Source: Hyphomicrobium_A sp963722495 (GTDB lineage: Bacteria > Pseudomonadota > Alphaproteobacteria > Rhizobiales > Hyphomicrobiaceae). From it: DNA of 64,000 nucleotides. Of this stretch, positions 45,751 to 55,010 are shown piece after piece. The stretch lies in assembly GCA_963722495.1 (NCBI GenBank), contig CAVRND010000003.1:124001-188000 (forward strand), given 5' to 3'. The notes beneath the pieces were generated by a model. That model saw nothing but the letters and a program-made list of their open reading frames with translations. It did no database searches and had not been told where the DNA came from. Both the position numbers and the translations under genes were made by a program. Numbering within the stretch: the stretch's first letter is position 1; each line of letters opens with the position of its first letter.

Positions 45751-46683
45751 ATGGACCGCTGGGTAGAAGAGACGTTTCACCCCCATTGGCGCGTGCGTCT
45801 CGAGGCCGACGAGGTCCTGCACGAGGTGAAGACGGACCACCAGCATCTGGTGATCTTCAAGAACAGGACTTGGGGCACGGTGCTGATGCTGGACGGGGTC
45901 TGCCAGCTCACCACTTCGGACGAGTTCATTTACCACGAGATGATGGCCCACGTGCCGCTGATGGCGCTGGACAAGCCCAAGCGTGTGCTGGTGGTCGGCG
46001 GCGGTGACGGCGGCGTCATGCGCGAGGTTTTGAAGCACCCGACGATCGAGAAGGCGATGCTGTGCGAGATCGACCGCGAGGTGATCGACACGGCGCTCAA
46101 GTACTATCCCGAGATTCCGGGCGCGACGTTCGATGACGAGCGCACGGTCGTCGTCATCGCCGACGGCCGCAAGTTCGTTGCCGAGACCGACGAGCGCTTC
46201 GACGCCATCATCGTCGATTCATCCGAGCCCATCGGCCCGTCGGCCGTGCTGCACACGCCGGAGTTCTTTGCCTCCTGCAAGCGCGCGCTGAAAGAGGGCG
46301 GCATCCTCGTGACGCAGAATGGCCTGCCGTTCCTGTTTCCCGATCACCTACGCGACACGACACGCGCGTTCGCGTCGCTGTTCGATCGCGTGGCGCCTTA
46401 TTTCTGCACGCAGCCATGCTATTTCGGTGGTCCGTTCGCGCTCAACTGGGCGTCGGACGAGGACGAGCACCTCGATATCGCCGAAAAGAAATTGGCCAAG
46501 CGCCAGGAGCGTCGCGGCATCGAGACCAAGTACTGGACTCCGGCCGTGCACAACGCTGCCTTCGCGCTGCCGCGCTACGGCGAGGTCGTCGTCGCGCAGG
46601 CGATGATCGACGGGCGCAACGATCGCGCGGCGGTCAAGAACGGCCGTGGCGCCAAAGGCAAGTCGGCGAAGAAGGCGCGCTAG
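45751..46683 (+). CDS. speE: Spermidine synthase (polyamine aminopropyltransferase)
   Basis: Transfers an aminopropyl group from decarboxylated S-adenosylmethionine to putrescine. The ATG at 45751 follows AGGAGACACC. The 310-residue protein has the typical N-terminal beta domain (KTDHQHLVIFKNRTWGTVLMLDGVCQLTTSDEFIYHEMMAH), the Rossmann motif RVLVVGGGDGGVMREVLKH and the catalytic segment DAIIVDSSEPIGPS. The C-terminus has an extra basic tail (NGRGAKGKSAKKAR). No speD is adjacent. Confidence 0.95.
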   Translation: MDRWVEETFHPHWRVRLEADEVLHEVKTDHQHLVIFKNRTWGTVLMLDGVCQLTTSDEFIYHEMMAHVPLMALDKPKRVLVVGGGDGGVMREVLKHPTIEKAMLCEIDREVIDTALKYYPEIPGATFDDERTVVVIADGRKFVAETDERFDAIIVDSSEPIGPSAVLHTPEFFASCKRALKEGGILVTQNGLPFLFPDHLRDTTRAFASLFDRVAPYFCTQPCYFGGPFALNWASDEDEHLDIAEKKLAKRQERRGIETKYWTPAVHNAAFALPRYGEVVVAQAMIDGRNDRAAVKNGRGAKGKSAKKAR

Positions 46684-46689
46684 CACAGC

Positions 46690-47880
46690 TCATGCCGGCT
46701 TGGCGAGCTTAGTGCCGAGCAGCCCGTCGTAGACCTGCAGCGTCTGCTGCTTCATCTGCTCGAGCGAGAACGCGTTGAGCACGTGCTCGCGGGCGCGTGC
46801 TCCCATGCGCGCGTGCTCGTCGGGCGGCATGGAGAGGGCTTCGACCAGAGCCTCGGAGAGACGCGTCGGATCGTTCGGCGGCACCAGCCAGCCCGTGGCA
46901 CGATGCACGGAGGCGCCGGGCCGTCCGATCACCGTCTCTGGCGGGGCGCCTATGTCGGTGGCGATCACCGGCGTCGCCATGACCTGCGCTTCCGTGGCGG
47001 CGCGCCCGAAGGCTTCCGGCTCCACCGAGGCGACGACGGCGACGTGTGCGGCGCGGAAGGCCGCGGCCATGTCTTCCTCGTGCCCGACGATGCGCACGCG
47101 CTCGTCGAGCCCGGCCGAATGGATCTGCGCCGCCAATGCCGCTCGGTAGGCGCTGCGCCGTTGTGCGTCGCCGGCAAGGATGAACACCGTGTCGTCGAGG
47201 GTACGGCGGTGCGCCAGCATCGATGCCGCCTCGATGACCACCTTCTGGCCCTTCCACGTGGTCAGCCGCGCGGCGTGCAGCACGACGCGCTTGGTGCTGT
47301 CGATGCCCCAGCGGGCACGCACGGCGGCGACGCGCTCGGGCGCCACGTTGACCGGGTCGAACAGCTGCCCGTCGACGCCGCGATAGACGACGCGCAGCTT
47401 CGAAAGCGGCGTGCCGTAGCGCATGCGGATGAGGTCGGAGGTGTAGTGCGAGTTGGCGATCACGACGTCGCCACGCGCCATGACGCTGTTGTAGAGCCGC
47501 TTGGCGTCCGACTTCTCCGAATAAGCGCCGTGATACGTGGTGACGAACGGCACGCCGGTGCGGCGCGCCGCGAGCAGCGCGCTCCAGGCCGGCGCGCGGC
47601 TGCGCGCGTGGACAAGGTCGACCCCGTCGCGGCGAATGACGTTGGCGATGCGATGCGCGTTCCACAGCAGGCGGAAGGGACTTTTCGCCGCGGCGGGAAA
47701 AAACTGCACCTCGGCGCCGGTGTCGCGCAGGCGCTGCACCAGCCGTCCGCCCTCGGTCAGCACGATGGCACGTCCGCCGGCGGACGTTATCGCATCGGCA
47801 ATCTCTATGGTGGAAAGCTCCGCCCCGCCGGTATCGAGCTCGGGGATGATCTGCAGTATGGTCGGGCGCTTTTCGGCCAC
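46690..47880 (-). CDS. Glycosyltransferase family 4 protein
   Basis: GT-B fold retaining glycosyltransferase of 396 residues. The N-terminal acceptor domain opens PTILQIIPELDTGGAELSTIEIADAI. The donor-binding domain has VVLHAARLTTWKGQKVVIEAASML, the loop GHEEDMAAAFRAAHVAVVAS and the E-x7-E motif in VEPEAFGRAATEAQVMATPVIATDIGAPPETV. It probably adds a sugar to a lipid-linked or surface glycan; the sugar is not predictable. It lies tail to tail with speE and divergent from the hydrolase gene, with only about 25 bp between the starts. Confidence 0.92.
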   Translation of the reverse strand: MAEKRPTILQIIPELDTGGAELSTIEIADAITSAGGRAIVLTEGGRLVQRLRDTGAEVQFFPAAAKSPFRLLWNAHRIANVIRRDGVDLVHARSRAPAWSALLAARRTGVPFVTTYHGAYSEKSDAKRLYNSVMARGDVVIANSHYTSDLIRMRYGTPLSKLRVVYRGVDGQLFDPVNVAPERVAAVRARWGIDSTKRVVLHAARLTTWKGQKVVIEAASMLAHRRTLDDTVFILAGDAQRRSAYRAALAAQIHSAGLDERVRIVGHEEDMAAAFRAAHVAVVASVEPEAFGRAATEAQVMATPVIATDIGAPPETVIGRPGASVHRATGWLVPPNDPTRLSEALVEALSMPPDEHARMGARAREHVLNAFSLEQMKQQTLQVYDGLLGTKLAKPA

Positions 47881-47905
47881 GAGCTATCCTCCGGCGACGA
47901 AAGGG

Positions 47906-48726
47906 TTGTTTAGATTGAGTGAGAGCGAACCGCAATTCCTCGACGTCGGGCCGGGCGAAGTCGTCCCCGCTCGGCGCATCGCTTATCGCGCCGACCCTGC
48001 CCCCGCCGATGGTATCGGGCTGTTCTGGTTGCCGGGCTATAAATCCGACATGGCGAGCACCAAGGCTACCGAGCTGGCTGCCTTCGCCCGCGCCAAGGGA
48101 TACGGCTGCACGCGGTTTGACTATTCCGGCCACGGCGTTTCGAGCGGCGCCTTCGAAGACGGCACCATCGGTGCCTGGCTGGAGGAGGCGGAGGCAGTAT
48201 TCCGCCGTCTCACCGAAGGCCGGCAAATCATCGTCGGCTCCAGCATGGGCGGCTACATCGCGCTGCTGTTGCTGCGCCGGCTGATGACGATGCACCCGGA
48301 GGAGGCTGCGCGCATCGTCGGTCTCGTGCTCATCGCGCCCGCCTGGGACATGACCGAAGAGCTGATGTGGAAGCAGTTCAACTTGAAGGCGCGCCGCGAG
48401 CTGCAGGATACCGGCGTCTTCCGGCAGCCATCCGAATACGGAGAGCCTTACGCCATCACGCGTGCGCTTATCGAGGAAGGCCGCAGCCACCTGATGGCGA
48501 AGAAGCCGTTCGATCCGGGCGACCTATCGTCATCCTCCAGGGCCGACTCGATACAGCCGTGCCGATTGGCCATGTTCGCGCGCTGTTGGGGCTGCTGCAG
48601 GGCGGCTGGGTCCAATTGGTCGAGATTCCCGACGGCGAGCACCGGCTGTCACGGCCGCAGGACTTATCGCTCCTTTTCAACAAAATAGACGAGGTCGCAA
48701 CGGGTCGCTTACCGCCTCGCGATTGA
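47906..48726 (+). CDS. Alpha/beta hydrolase (one frame change)
   Basis: Serine hydrolase of about 273 residues. The core shows LFWLPGYKSDMASTKATELAAFARAKGYGCTRFDYSGHGVSSG. The nucleophile elbow is GSSMGGYIALLLL (nucleophile Ser). In the second frame, the acid residue is in VILQGRLDTAVPIGHV and the His is in EIPDGEHRLSRPQDL. The frame changes at about 48520-48530, in PFDPG/RPIVILQG. TTG 47906, after AAAGGG, is the likely start; TTG 47915 is an alternative. The substrate is unknown; the sequence resembles small carboxylesterase-type hydrolases of alphaproteobacteria. Confidence 0.82.
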
Positions 48727-48790
48727 GTCATCGACAGTCGTTCCGGTCCGTGGAAAGCTGGGGTGGCATTCGAGAAAAGTGAGTTCCGTC

Positions 48791-49078
48791 ATGAGAACCG
48801 CAGGCCTTCTCGTCCTCGCCGCCGCCTGCCTGACGACGCTATTTGCCCTTCCCGCAGCCGCTGGAGCGCCGGCCAATCAGGGTACCAATGCAGAGGTCGA
48901 AAAGACCGCGCCGCCGCCCGATGAAGGTGACGGCGGGGGATATCGCCCGCGCTGGGCCGACCCCAACGCCAAGCCGTCCGAGCCCGGTGTCGAGAACGAT
49001 CCCACGCCGTTCGATCCGGCCGACGTCGACGCCAACTCCGACACGCTGAACAACAACCTGAACAACGTCGACCAATAG
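48791..49078 (+). CDS. Small secreted acidic hypothetical protein
   Basis: The 95-residue product has a signal peptide (RTAGLLVLAAACLTTLFALPAAAGA) and an Asp/Pro/Asn-rich, probably disordered mature part (PPPDEGDGGGYRPRWADPNAKPSEP, then DVDANSDTLNNNLNNVDQ). No domain is recognisable. It is followed within 10 bp by a perfect 8-bp hairpin. Function unknown. Confidence 0.6.
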   Translation: MRTAGLLVLAAACLTTLFALPAAAGAPANQGTNAEVEKTAPPPDEGDGGGYRPRWADPNAKPSEPGVENDPTPFDPADVDANSDTLNNNLNNVDQ

Positions 49079-49087
49079 CCGCGCCCC

Positions 49088-49105
49088 CTGCGGCTACAGC
49101 CGCAG
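49088..49105. terminator. Small perfect hairpin after the acidic protein gene
   Basis: CTGCGGCT-AC-AGCCGCAG, 8-bp arms, 10 bp after the stop codon. No T run follows, so it may act as an mRNA-stabilising or weak terminator structure. Confidence 0.4.
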
Positions 49106-49286
49106 CGTGTGAACCTCTCGCGGCCTGACGCGTTGGCCAATCGGGGACCGTCTCAAACACAGGAGATCAGCCAAAATCAGCAGCTTCCGGCGTCAGGTTG
49201 CCGATGACGCACGTCAAAGGATCGCCACGCGCGGGAGCCTAAAATCTTCAGTCTATTTTCGTGACGTCGCGAAACCGGAGAGAACG

Positions 49287-49859
49287 ATGGAAAGACCCCT
49301 GCAGATTGCCTTCAAGAATGTGGAAAGCTCGGCATCACTAGAGACACTGATCCGCGAAAGAGTGGAGCGACTGCAGCGCTTCCACCCGCACATAACCGGA
49401 GCACGCGTCGTCGTCGAGGTGCCGCACCGCAGCCCTGAAAGCGGCAAGCTGCCGCTGGGCATCGCCGTCGAGATCGACGTCCCGGGTCGCAATACCGTCA
49501 TCGCCAAGGGCGAGCAGGACCGCCGCGAGATGAAGGGCGACCGCAGCGCCATCGTAAACCGCGTTTTCGAGGCAGCCGAGCGGCAGCTCGAGCAAATCTC
49601 CGCCATCCGCAAGGGTGAGGTGAAGCTGCACGGCTCGGCCGGCGACACCGGCATCGTCGTGCGCATCTTCCCCGAGCAGAACTACGGCTTCATCGAGGTG
49701 AAAGATTCCCCCGACCTCTATTTCTCGGGCGATGTGGTCGGCAACGGATCGTTCGAACACATCAAGGTCGGCGCACTCGTGCACGTGACCCGGGCCGCGA
49801 ACGAAGGGCCGATGGGCCCGCAGGCGAGTGTCGTCAAGCTGGTGGGCGCCCAGTCGTAG
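49287..49859 (+). CDS. HPF/RaiA-like ribosome-associated domain fused to a cold-shock domain
   Basis: The 190-residue cytoplasmic protein has two domains. Residues 1-105 resemble the S30AE/HPF hibernation fold (MERPLQIAFKNVESSASLETLIRERVERLQRFHPHITGARVVVEVPH, then AVEIDVPGRNTVIAKGEQDRREMKGDRSAIVNRVFEAAERQLEQ). Residues 120-190 are an OB-fold cold-shock domain: TGIVVRIFPEQNYGFIEVKD, with the RNP1-like NYGFI, and LYFSGDVVGNGSFEHIKVGALVHV. The start follows GGAGAGAACG. The architecture suggests binding to the 30S decoding region plus single-stranded RNA. Regulation is not visible. Confidence 0.88.
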   Translation: MERPLQIAFKNVESSASLETLIRERVERLQRFHPHITGARVVVEVPHRSPESGKLPLGIAVEIDVPGRNTVIAKGEQDRREMKGDRSAIVNRVFEAAERQLEQISAIRKGEVKLHGSAGDTGIVVRIFPEQNYGFIEVKDSPDLYFSGDVVGNGSFEHIKVGALVHVTRAANEGPMGPQASVVKLVGAQS

Positions 49860-49941
49860 CCTTCACGATGTTGCCGACATGCATCCGTCGCCATCCCCTG
49901 GCATGCTAAGGAGGTCCAAAGAAGAATAGGGGGAGGGATCG

Positions 49942-51325
49942 ATGCTGCATACCACGCCCCGCCGGCGGCTGCAGGAGGACCTTGCGGCCGTCGAGCAGAT
50001 CGCGGCTCGGCCGGCGGCGACCGCCAAGGAGCTGGCGGCTAATCTAACCGAGCTGTACGACGCGACCTTCGCGATCAATTTCGAACGCTACGATGTGCAG
50101 ACGCTGGTGCACTCGGCGCCGGAGATCGCGCGCACCGTTTTCGACATGCGGCTGCGGTTGCGCGACCAGGTCGCGGATTGGCAAGCGCGCGGCTTCCTGA
50201 CTCTCGCCGGGCAGCGCGCTCTTGCGCAACGCCCTGCGCATCGCGCGCTACGCCACCGACATGCTCGGTGAGATCAACATCCGCTATGCACACCTCGGCC
50301 CCGGCGAGACGACGCTGCGCGGCTTCAGCGGGCGGAACATGAACACGCTGGTCAATCCCGCCTTCGAAACCGGCAGCGATCTCGATTTCCGCTCCGGCGA
50401 TTTGCTGCTGATGCGCGGCATGCATCACAACAGCGCCGCCATCGCGCGCATCGGCGACGTCGATAGCCAGTTCAGCCATCTCGCCATCGTGCACACGGAT
50501 GAGAACGGCAAGCACTGGGTGGTGGAAGCGCTGATCGAGGAAGGGTCGGTGATCAATCCGCTCTCCTACACACTGACGCACGGCCTGGGACGCTGCGTGC
50601 TGTTCCGTCACAAGGACAAGGCGCTCGCCGCGCGCGCCGCGGCACTGATCCACGAGTTGGTGCGGCGGTCGGGAGAGAAGGGCGGCCAGCACATCTGGTA
50701 CGACTTCACCATGGAGCTGAGCGGCGACAAGGAGCTGTTCTGCTCCAAGCTGGTGCGCAAGGCCTTCGCTCTCGCCAGCGACCAGCAGACGCTACTGCCA
50801 ACGTTCTCCACACGCTTCGACATGAAGAACCGCGATTTCGTCGAGCGCATCGGCGTCACCGCCAGAGAGACGTTCGCGCCGGCCGACATCGAGCTGGAGC
50901 CGGCTTTCGATCTCGTCGCCGAGTGGCAGGACTATCGCGTCACATCGCGCCTGCGCCTGCAGGATCTGCTGATGGACCGCCTGTTCCTTTGGATGGAGCA
51001 GCACGACTACCGCTTCCGCGAGGACTTTCCGATCAAGCTGATCGGCTATCTCGGCAAGCTTTCCGGCCACCTGTCGACGCGTGCCAAGAACCTCGTCGCC
51101 GACGTGGTGCCGAAGGTGCCGCCCAACATGCAGCGCTCGACCATCCAGGCGGTCGCCATGCTGCATCGGACGGCGGAGCCGCTGCTTGCCGAGCTGCAGG
51201 CGCTGGAGCGGCGCAGCATCGATCGCACCGGCCGGCCGCTGCACGCGCGCGAGGTATACGACTTCCTCGAAGGCAAGCGGCAGGCCTCGAACGGGCAGAT
51301 CGGCTATCTGGTCGGCAAGGCCTGA
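49942..51325 (+). CDS. YiiX/YebB-like permuted NlpC/P60 cysteine hydrolase (one frame change)
   Basis: The start at 49942 follows GGGGGAGGGATCG. A helical N-terminal domain (LQEDLAAVEQIAARPAATAKELAANLTELYDATFAINFERYD) is in the first frame. The frame changes at about 50215-50225, after LTLAGQRAL; the second frame continues LRNALRIARYATDMLGEINIRY. The catalytic domain has FRSGDLLLMRGMHHNS, the His in QFSHLAIVHTDENGKHW and the Cys in ELFCSKLVRKAF, the permuted papain-like pattern. Targets could be lipids or peptides; unknown. The 3' end overlaps the convergent coiled-coil gene by 22 bp. Confidence 0.85.
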
Positions 51326-52866
51326 ACGGTCGATCCCCAGCCGCCGTATGAGGCGGACCGGGCAGCCGGCAGGCCGTCGTCGAGCGCGCGCATCAGAACC
51401 TGGGCGCCCGCCTTGTCGGCGACGGCTTCCGGAATGATCCAGGCGCGATAGCCCGTCGAGACGATCGGCGATGAGCAATTGAGCGCGCCGGCGCTTGCAT
51501 CGCACGAGCGGTCGACGTCGACGGTGCGCGTCTCGCGCCGGTCGTGGCGCAGGAAGCCCATGTCGACAGGCTGGATGGTCGACATCGGGCCCGACAACGT
51601 GATGCCGCGGAATACGCACGTCGTCTGGTTGCGGCATACGCCCGCGTTGCGGCCCAGTGTATTGCCTGGGCCGAGGGCCTTGGCGCGCCGCATGATGGTG
51701 GCTGGCGAGCCAGCGCCGTTGCTGACGTAGCACTCTTGGCCCACGCACAGGACGGGGTTGGCGGTCATGCGCGCGCCGCCGAAGCCGTGCCGGCGCGGCT
51801 GCATAATGACGAGCACGGTGACGCGCTGCGGGTAGGTCGTCTGCGCCAGGGCGGGCGCTTCGATGAACGGCGACGGCAGCTCACGCTCCGGCATCGGACC
51901 GCCGAGCGTGGAACGTGTCTCGTTGTTGCGCTCACGGGCTTCGCGCGCCAAGCGGAACTTCTCGGCAATGCGCTGGGCCTCCTTCTCGCGTTCGGCCTCG
52001 AGCGCGGTGCGCTGTGCGGCGGCCTTGGCGTCCTCGATGCGCTGCAGCTCGGTGATGCGGGCTTCCTCGGCCTTGCGCTTCGCCTCGGCCTGCTCGGCCT
52101 GACGCTTCACCTCGGCAACGCGTGCTTCCTCGGCTTTGCGGTTCGCTTCGGCTTGCTCGGCTTGGCGCTTCACTTCGGCGATGCGCGCCTCTTCAGCCTT
52201 GCGCTTGGCTTCCGCCTGTTCCGCTTGACGCTTCACCTCGGCGAGGCGCGCTTCCTCGGCGCGGCGCTTGGCTTCCGCCTCATCGGCCTGACGCTTTGCC
52301 TCCGCCACGCGCGCCTCCTCGGCCTTGCGCTTTTCCTCGGCGAGGCGGCGCTCGTCGGCCAGCCGCTTGTCCTCGGCGCTGCGCTGCTCCTCGACCTCGC
52401 GCTGCAGACGCGCGGCCTCGGCGCTGCGCTCGACTTCGGCCTTGCGCTCCATTTCGGCTTTTTGCTTCTGGGCTTCCTCGGCGAGCCGCTGCGCCTCGGC
52501 GCGCGCCGCCTGGCGCTCGGCCTCGATCATCTGCTGCTCGCGTGCTTGATCGTGCTTGCGCCGCGTCTCGGCTTCTTCTCTCGCGGCGCGCAGCATCTCG
52601 GCCTCGTCAGCAGCGCGGCGCTCGGCAGCAGCCTTGCGCTTGGCGGCGTCGGCTTGCTTCTTGGCTTCCGCTTGCGCCTTGGCGCGCACCTTCGCGGCCT
52701 TTGCTTCCTCGTTGCGCTGCGATTCTGCGTCGGCTTGCGAGAACTTCTCCGCCAGCGCATGCGCGGCGTCTTCGTTGGCGACGGCGGCGCTCGGCAAATA
52801 CACCCAACTGATCAATGCCACGGCGCACGTTGCGCCACGACTGAGGCCACTCGCTGCCGATCGCAT
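51304..52866 (-). CDS. Exported coiled-coil repeat protein with a Cys-containing C-terminal domain
   Basis: The ATG at 52866 gives 520 residues: a signal peptide (GATCAVALISWVYLPSAAVA), then about 300 residues of highly charged Ala/Glu/Lys/Arg coiled coil. This includes four near-identical 21-residue repeats of the form AEEARxAEVKRQ (three heptads each). A globular C-terminal domain of about 180 residues follows (YPQRVTVLVIMQPRRHGFGG, VLCVGQECYVSNGAGSP, RNAGVCRNQTTCVFRG, VDVDRSCDASAGALNCSSP), with six or more Cys. The layout recalls TolA or other envelope-spanning rods, but the C-terminal domain is not one I recognise. Single gene. Confidence 0.82.
   Translation of the reverse strand: MRSAASGLSRGATCAVALISWVYLPSAAVANEDAAHALAEKFSQADAESQRNEEAKAAKVRAKAQAEAKKQADAAKRKAAAERRAADEAEMLRAAREEAETRRKHDQAREQQMIEAERQAARAEAQRLAEEAQKQKAEMERKAEVERSAEAARLQREVEEQRSAEDKRLADERRLAEEKRKAEEARVAEAKRQADEAEAKRRAEEARLAEVKRQAEQAEAKRKAEEARIAEVKRQAEQAEANRKAEEARVAEVKRQAEQAEAKRKAEEARITELQRIEDAKAAAQRTALEAEREKEAQRIAEKFRLAREARERNNETRSTLGGPMPERELPSPFIEAPALAQTTYPQRVTVLVIMQPRRHGFGGARMTANPVLCVGQECYVSNGAGSPATIMRRAKALGPGNTLGRNAGVCRNQTTCVFRGITLSGPMSTIQPVDMGFLRHDRRETRTVDVDRSCDASAGALNCSSPIVSTGYRAWIIPEAVADKAGAQVLMRALDDGLPAARSASYGGWGSTVQALPTR
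52061..52325. repeat. 63-bp tandem repeats encoding a 21-residue coiled-coil unit
   Basis: Four adjacent copies start at 52061, 52124, 52187 and 52250 (plus a partial copy at 52313), each opening GC(T/C)TC(C/T)TC. The 63-bp period equals three heptads, so copy-number changes keep both reading frame and coiled-coil register. Confidence 0.85.
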
Positions 52867-53008
52867 AACGTCCTCGCCAATCAATGATCGCCTGGGAGCG
52901 CGGCTCCCAACGTCGCGGCAAAAGCGCGACTGCATTTCGCCAATAAAGCGGGGGCCGCTTGAACGGCGGCTGAACGGCGGGGTTCAGATTGGGACGGCTG
53001 TGAACAGA

Positions 53009-53884
53009 TCAATTCTGCGGTTGATCGGCGAGGATGGCGCGCAGGCCCTCGCGGTAGGTCGGAAATTTCAGAGCGACGCCAAGATCTTGCCGCAGGCGCG
53101 CATTGCGGATGCGCTTGTTGTCGGCATAGAAGCTGGCTGCCATCGGCGCCAGTTGCGCATCCTCGAAGCGCGTCTCGGGCGGCGGCGGCATGTGCAACAG
53201 CTCCGCGGCATATGCCACCACGTCCTGCGGCGGGGCCGGCTCGTCGTCGGTGACGTTGTAGACGTGCTCCGTGCCGCGCCCGTCGACGCCGGCGAGGACC
53301 GCCGCCGCGATGTCGTCGACGTGGATGCGGTTGAACACTTGCCCCGGCTTGATGATGCGATGCGCGGTGCCTTCGCGCAGCCGGTCGATGGCGCTGCGTC
53401 CGGGCCCGTAGATGCCGGCGAGGCGAAACACCTGCGTTCGCGTCCCTCGCTCCTCGCCAAGCGCCAGCCATTCCTGCTCGGCGTCGATACGCCGCCGGCC
53501 GCGCGCGGAGGTCGCGTGTGTCGGCATCGTCTCATCGATCCAGGTGCCCTCGCTGTCGCCGTAGACGCCCACCGTCGACAGGTAGCCGATCCAACTCAAC
53601 GACGGCGCGCGCGCGAGATCGTCCGCGTGATGGCGCAACACCGGATCGCCGTCCGCATCCGGCGGCGCCGAGACGAGCACATGTGTTGCCTTCGCTAGCG
53701 CTTTCGATACGCCGCCCACGGGAGCCGAGCCGTCGAAGACGAGAGCGTCGTAACCGAGCGCGGCGATTTTCTCGGCGCCCTGCGGGGAGCGCGCCGTGCC
53801 GGCGATGTGCCAACCCTTTGAGGCAAGCTCCTTCGCAACGCGCTGCGCGCTGTAACCGAGCCCGAAGCAGAAAAGATTGCTCAT
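53009..53884 (-). CDS. Extended SDR-family NAD(P)-binding protein
   Basis: Rossmann-fold protein of 291 residues opening SNLFCFGLGYSAQRVAKELASKGWHIAGTAR, an atypical Gly-rich motif lacking the classical GxxGxxG. The region GYLSTVGVYGDSEGTWIDETMPT and the absence of a clear YxxxK in the normal place resemble the atypical YeeZ-like SDR group. FRLAGIYGPGRSAIDRLREG and FNRIHVDDIAAAVLAG follow the epimerase pattern. The substrate is unknown. The start codon overlaps the queG stop (ATGA), so the two are translated together. Confidence 0.85.
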   Translation of the reverse strand: MSNLFCFGLGYSAQRVAKELASKGWHIAGTARSPQGAEKIAALGYDALVFDGSAPVGGVSKALAKATHVLVSAPPDADGDPVLRHHADDLARAPSLSWIGYLSTVGVYGDSEGTWIDETMPTHATSARGRRRIDAEQEWLALGEERGTRTQVFRLAGIYGPGRSAIDRLREGTAHRIIKPGQVFNRIHVDDIAAAVLAGVDGRGTEHVYNVTDDEPAPPQDVVAYAAELLHMPPPPETRFEDAQLAPMAASFYADNKRIRNARLRQDLGVALKFPTYREGLRAILADQPQN

Positions 53885-55000
53885 GAGGCCGCGTGCCACT
53901 CGGCGCGCACGTCGCTGTCGCCTTCGCGGGACAGATGCCGGTGGCGGATGCCCTCGCCGATGCCGTCGCCCGAGAGCTGGCGCATGGCCCAAACGGCCAT
54001 GGCACGAACGAGCGGGGATTGATCGGCGAGCAGCGCTTCGACGCGCGGCAGCAGGCTCGCGTCGCCCGAGTTGCCGGCGGCGATCAGTACGTTGCGCAAG
54101 AAGCGGTCGCGCCCCGTGCGTTTGACCGGCGTGCCGGCGAAGCGAATGCGGAATGCAGCGTCGTCGAGCTGTAGCAACTCATCGAGCGGCGGATTGTCGG
54201 TCTCGGCGCGGGCGTGGAAGCGGGCTTCGCGGGCGGTCGCGGCGAACTTGTTCCACGGGCATACTGCAAGGCAGTCGTCGCAACCGAACACGCGGTTGCC
54301 CATGGCGCGGCGGAACTCGGCCGGGATGTGCCCCTTGTGCTCGATCGACAGGTAGGCGAGGCAGCGACGCGCATCCAATTGGTACGGCGCCGGGAACGCT
54401 GCCGTGGGGCACACGTCGAGGCAGCGCCGGCAGCTACCGCAGTGGTCGTCCTCGGCGGCATCGGGCGGCAGCTCGGCGGTGGTGAAGATGGCGCCAAGGA
54501 ACAGCCATGAGCCGTGGTCGCGCGACACCAGCATCGTGTTCTTGCCCTGCCAGCCGAGGCCGGCCGCAGCCGCCAGCGGCTTCTCCATCACCGGCGCCGT
54601 GTCGACGAAAACCTTGACGTCCGAGCCGCTGTCGCTCGCAAGGCGCGAGGCGAGCTGTTTCAGCTTGCCCTTGAGGATGTCGTGGTAGTCCTTGCCCTGC
54701 GCGTAGACGGAGATGACGCCGTGCGTCGGGTGGTCGAGCGCTTCGAGCGGATTTGTCTCCGGCGCGTAGCTCATGCCGAGCATGACGATGGAGCGCACGT
54801 CCGGCCACAAGGCCGTGGGGCTGCGCCGCCGCTCCGCGTGTCGTCGCCAGCCAACCCATGTCGCCATGCCGGCCGGCTTCGATGAATTCCTCGAAGCGTG
54901 CGCCCGCTGCCACCGTCGACTGCGGCGACGTCACGCGCACGGCGTCGAAGCCGAGAGCGCGCGCCTCGCGTACCAGCATGTCTTTGAGTGCCGCGCTCAC
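53881..55000 (-). CDS. queG: Epoxyqueuosine reductase QueG (one frame change)
   Basis: Cobalamin- and iron-sulfur-dependent enzyme that reduces epoxyqueuosine to queuosine in tRNA. The N-terminal part (MLVREARALGFDAVRVTSP, then FEEFIEAGRHGDMGWLATTR) is in one frame; the rest (ERRRSPTALWPDVRSIVMLGMSYAP onward) is in the next, with the break at about 54835-54850. Ferredoxin-like Cys clusters CGSCRRCLDVCP and CDDCLAVCP bind two 4Fe-4S centres; APVMEKPLAAAAGLGWQGKNTMLVS is characteristic of QueG. A HEAT-like C-terminus follows. GTG 55000 or ATG 54979 can be the start. It lies between the GST gene (10 nt upstream) and the SDR gene (overlapping). Confidence 0.88.
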
Positions 55001-55010
55001 GATGCTGCCG

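Noticed and set aside
52061..52325. Regular 63-bp repeats considered as a CRISPR array
   Set aside because: The repeats are contiguous with no unique spacers and encode coiled-coil heptads in frame.
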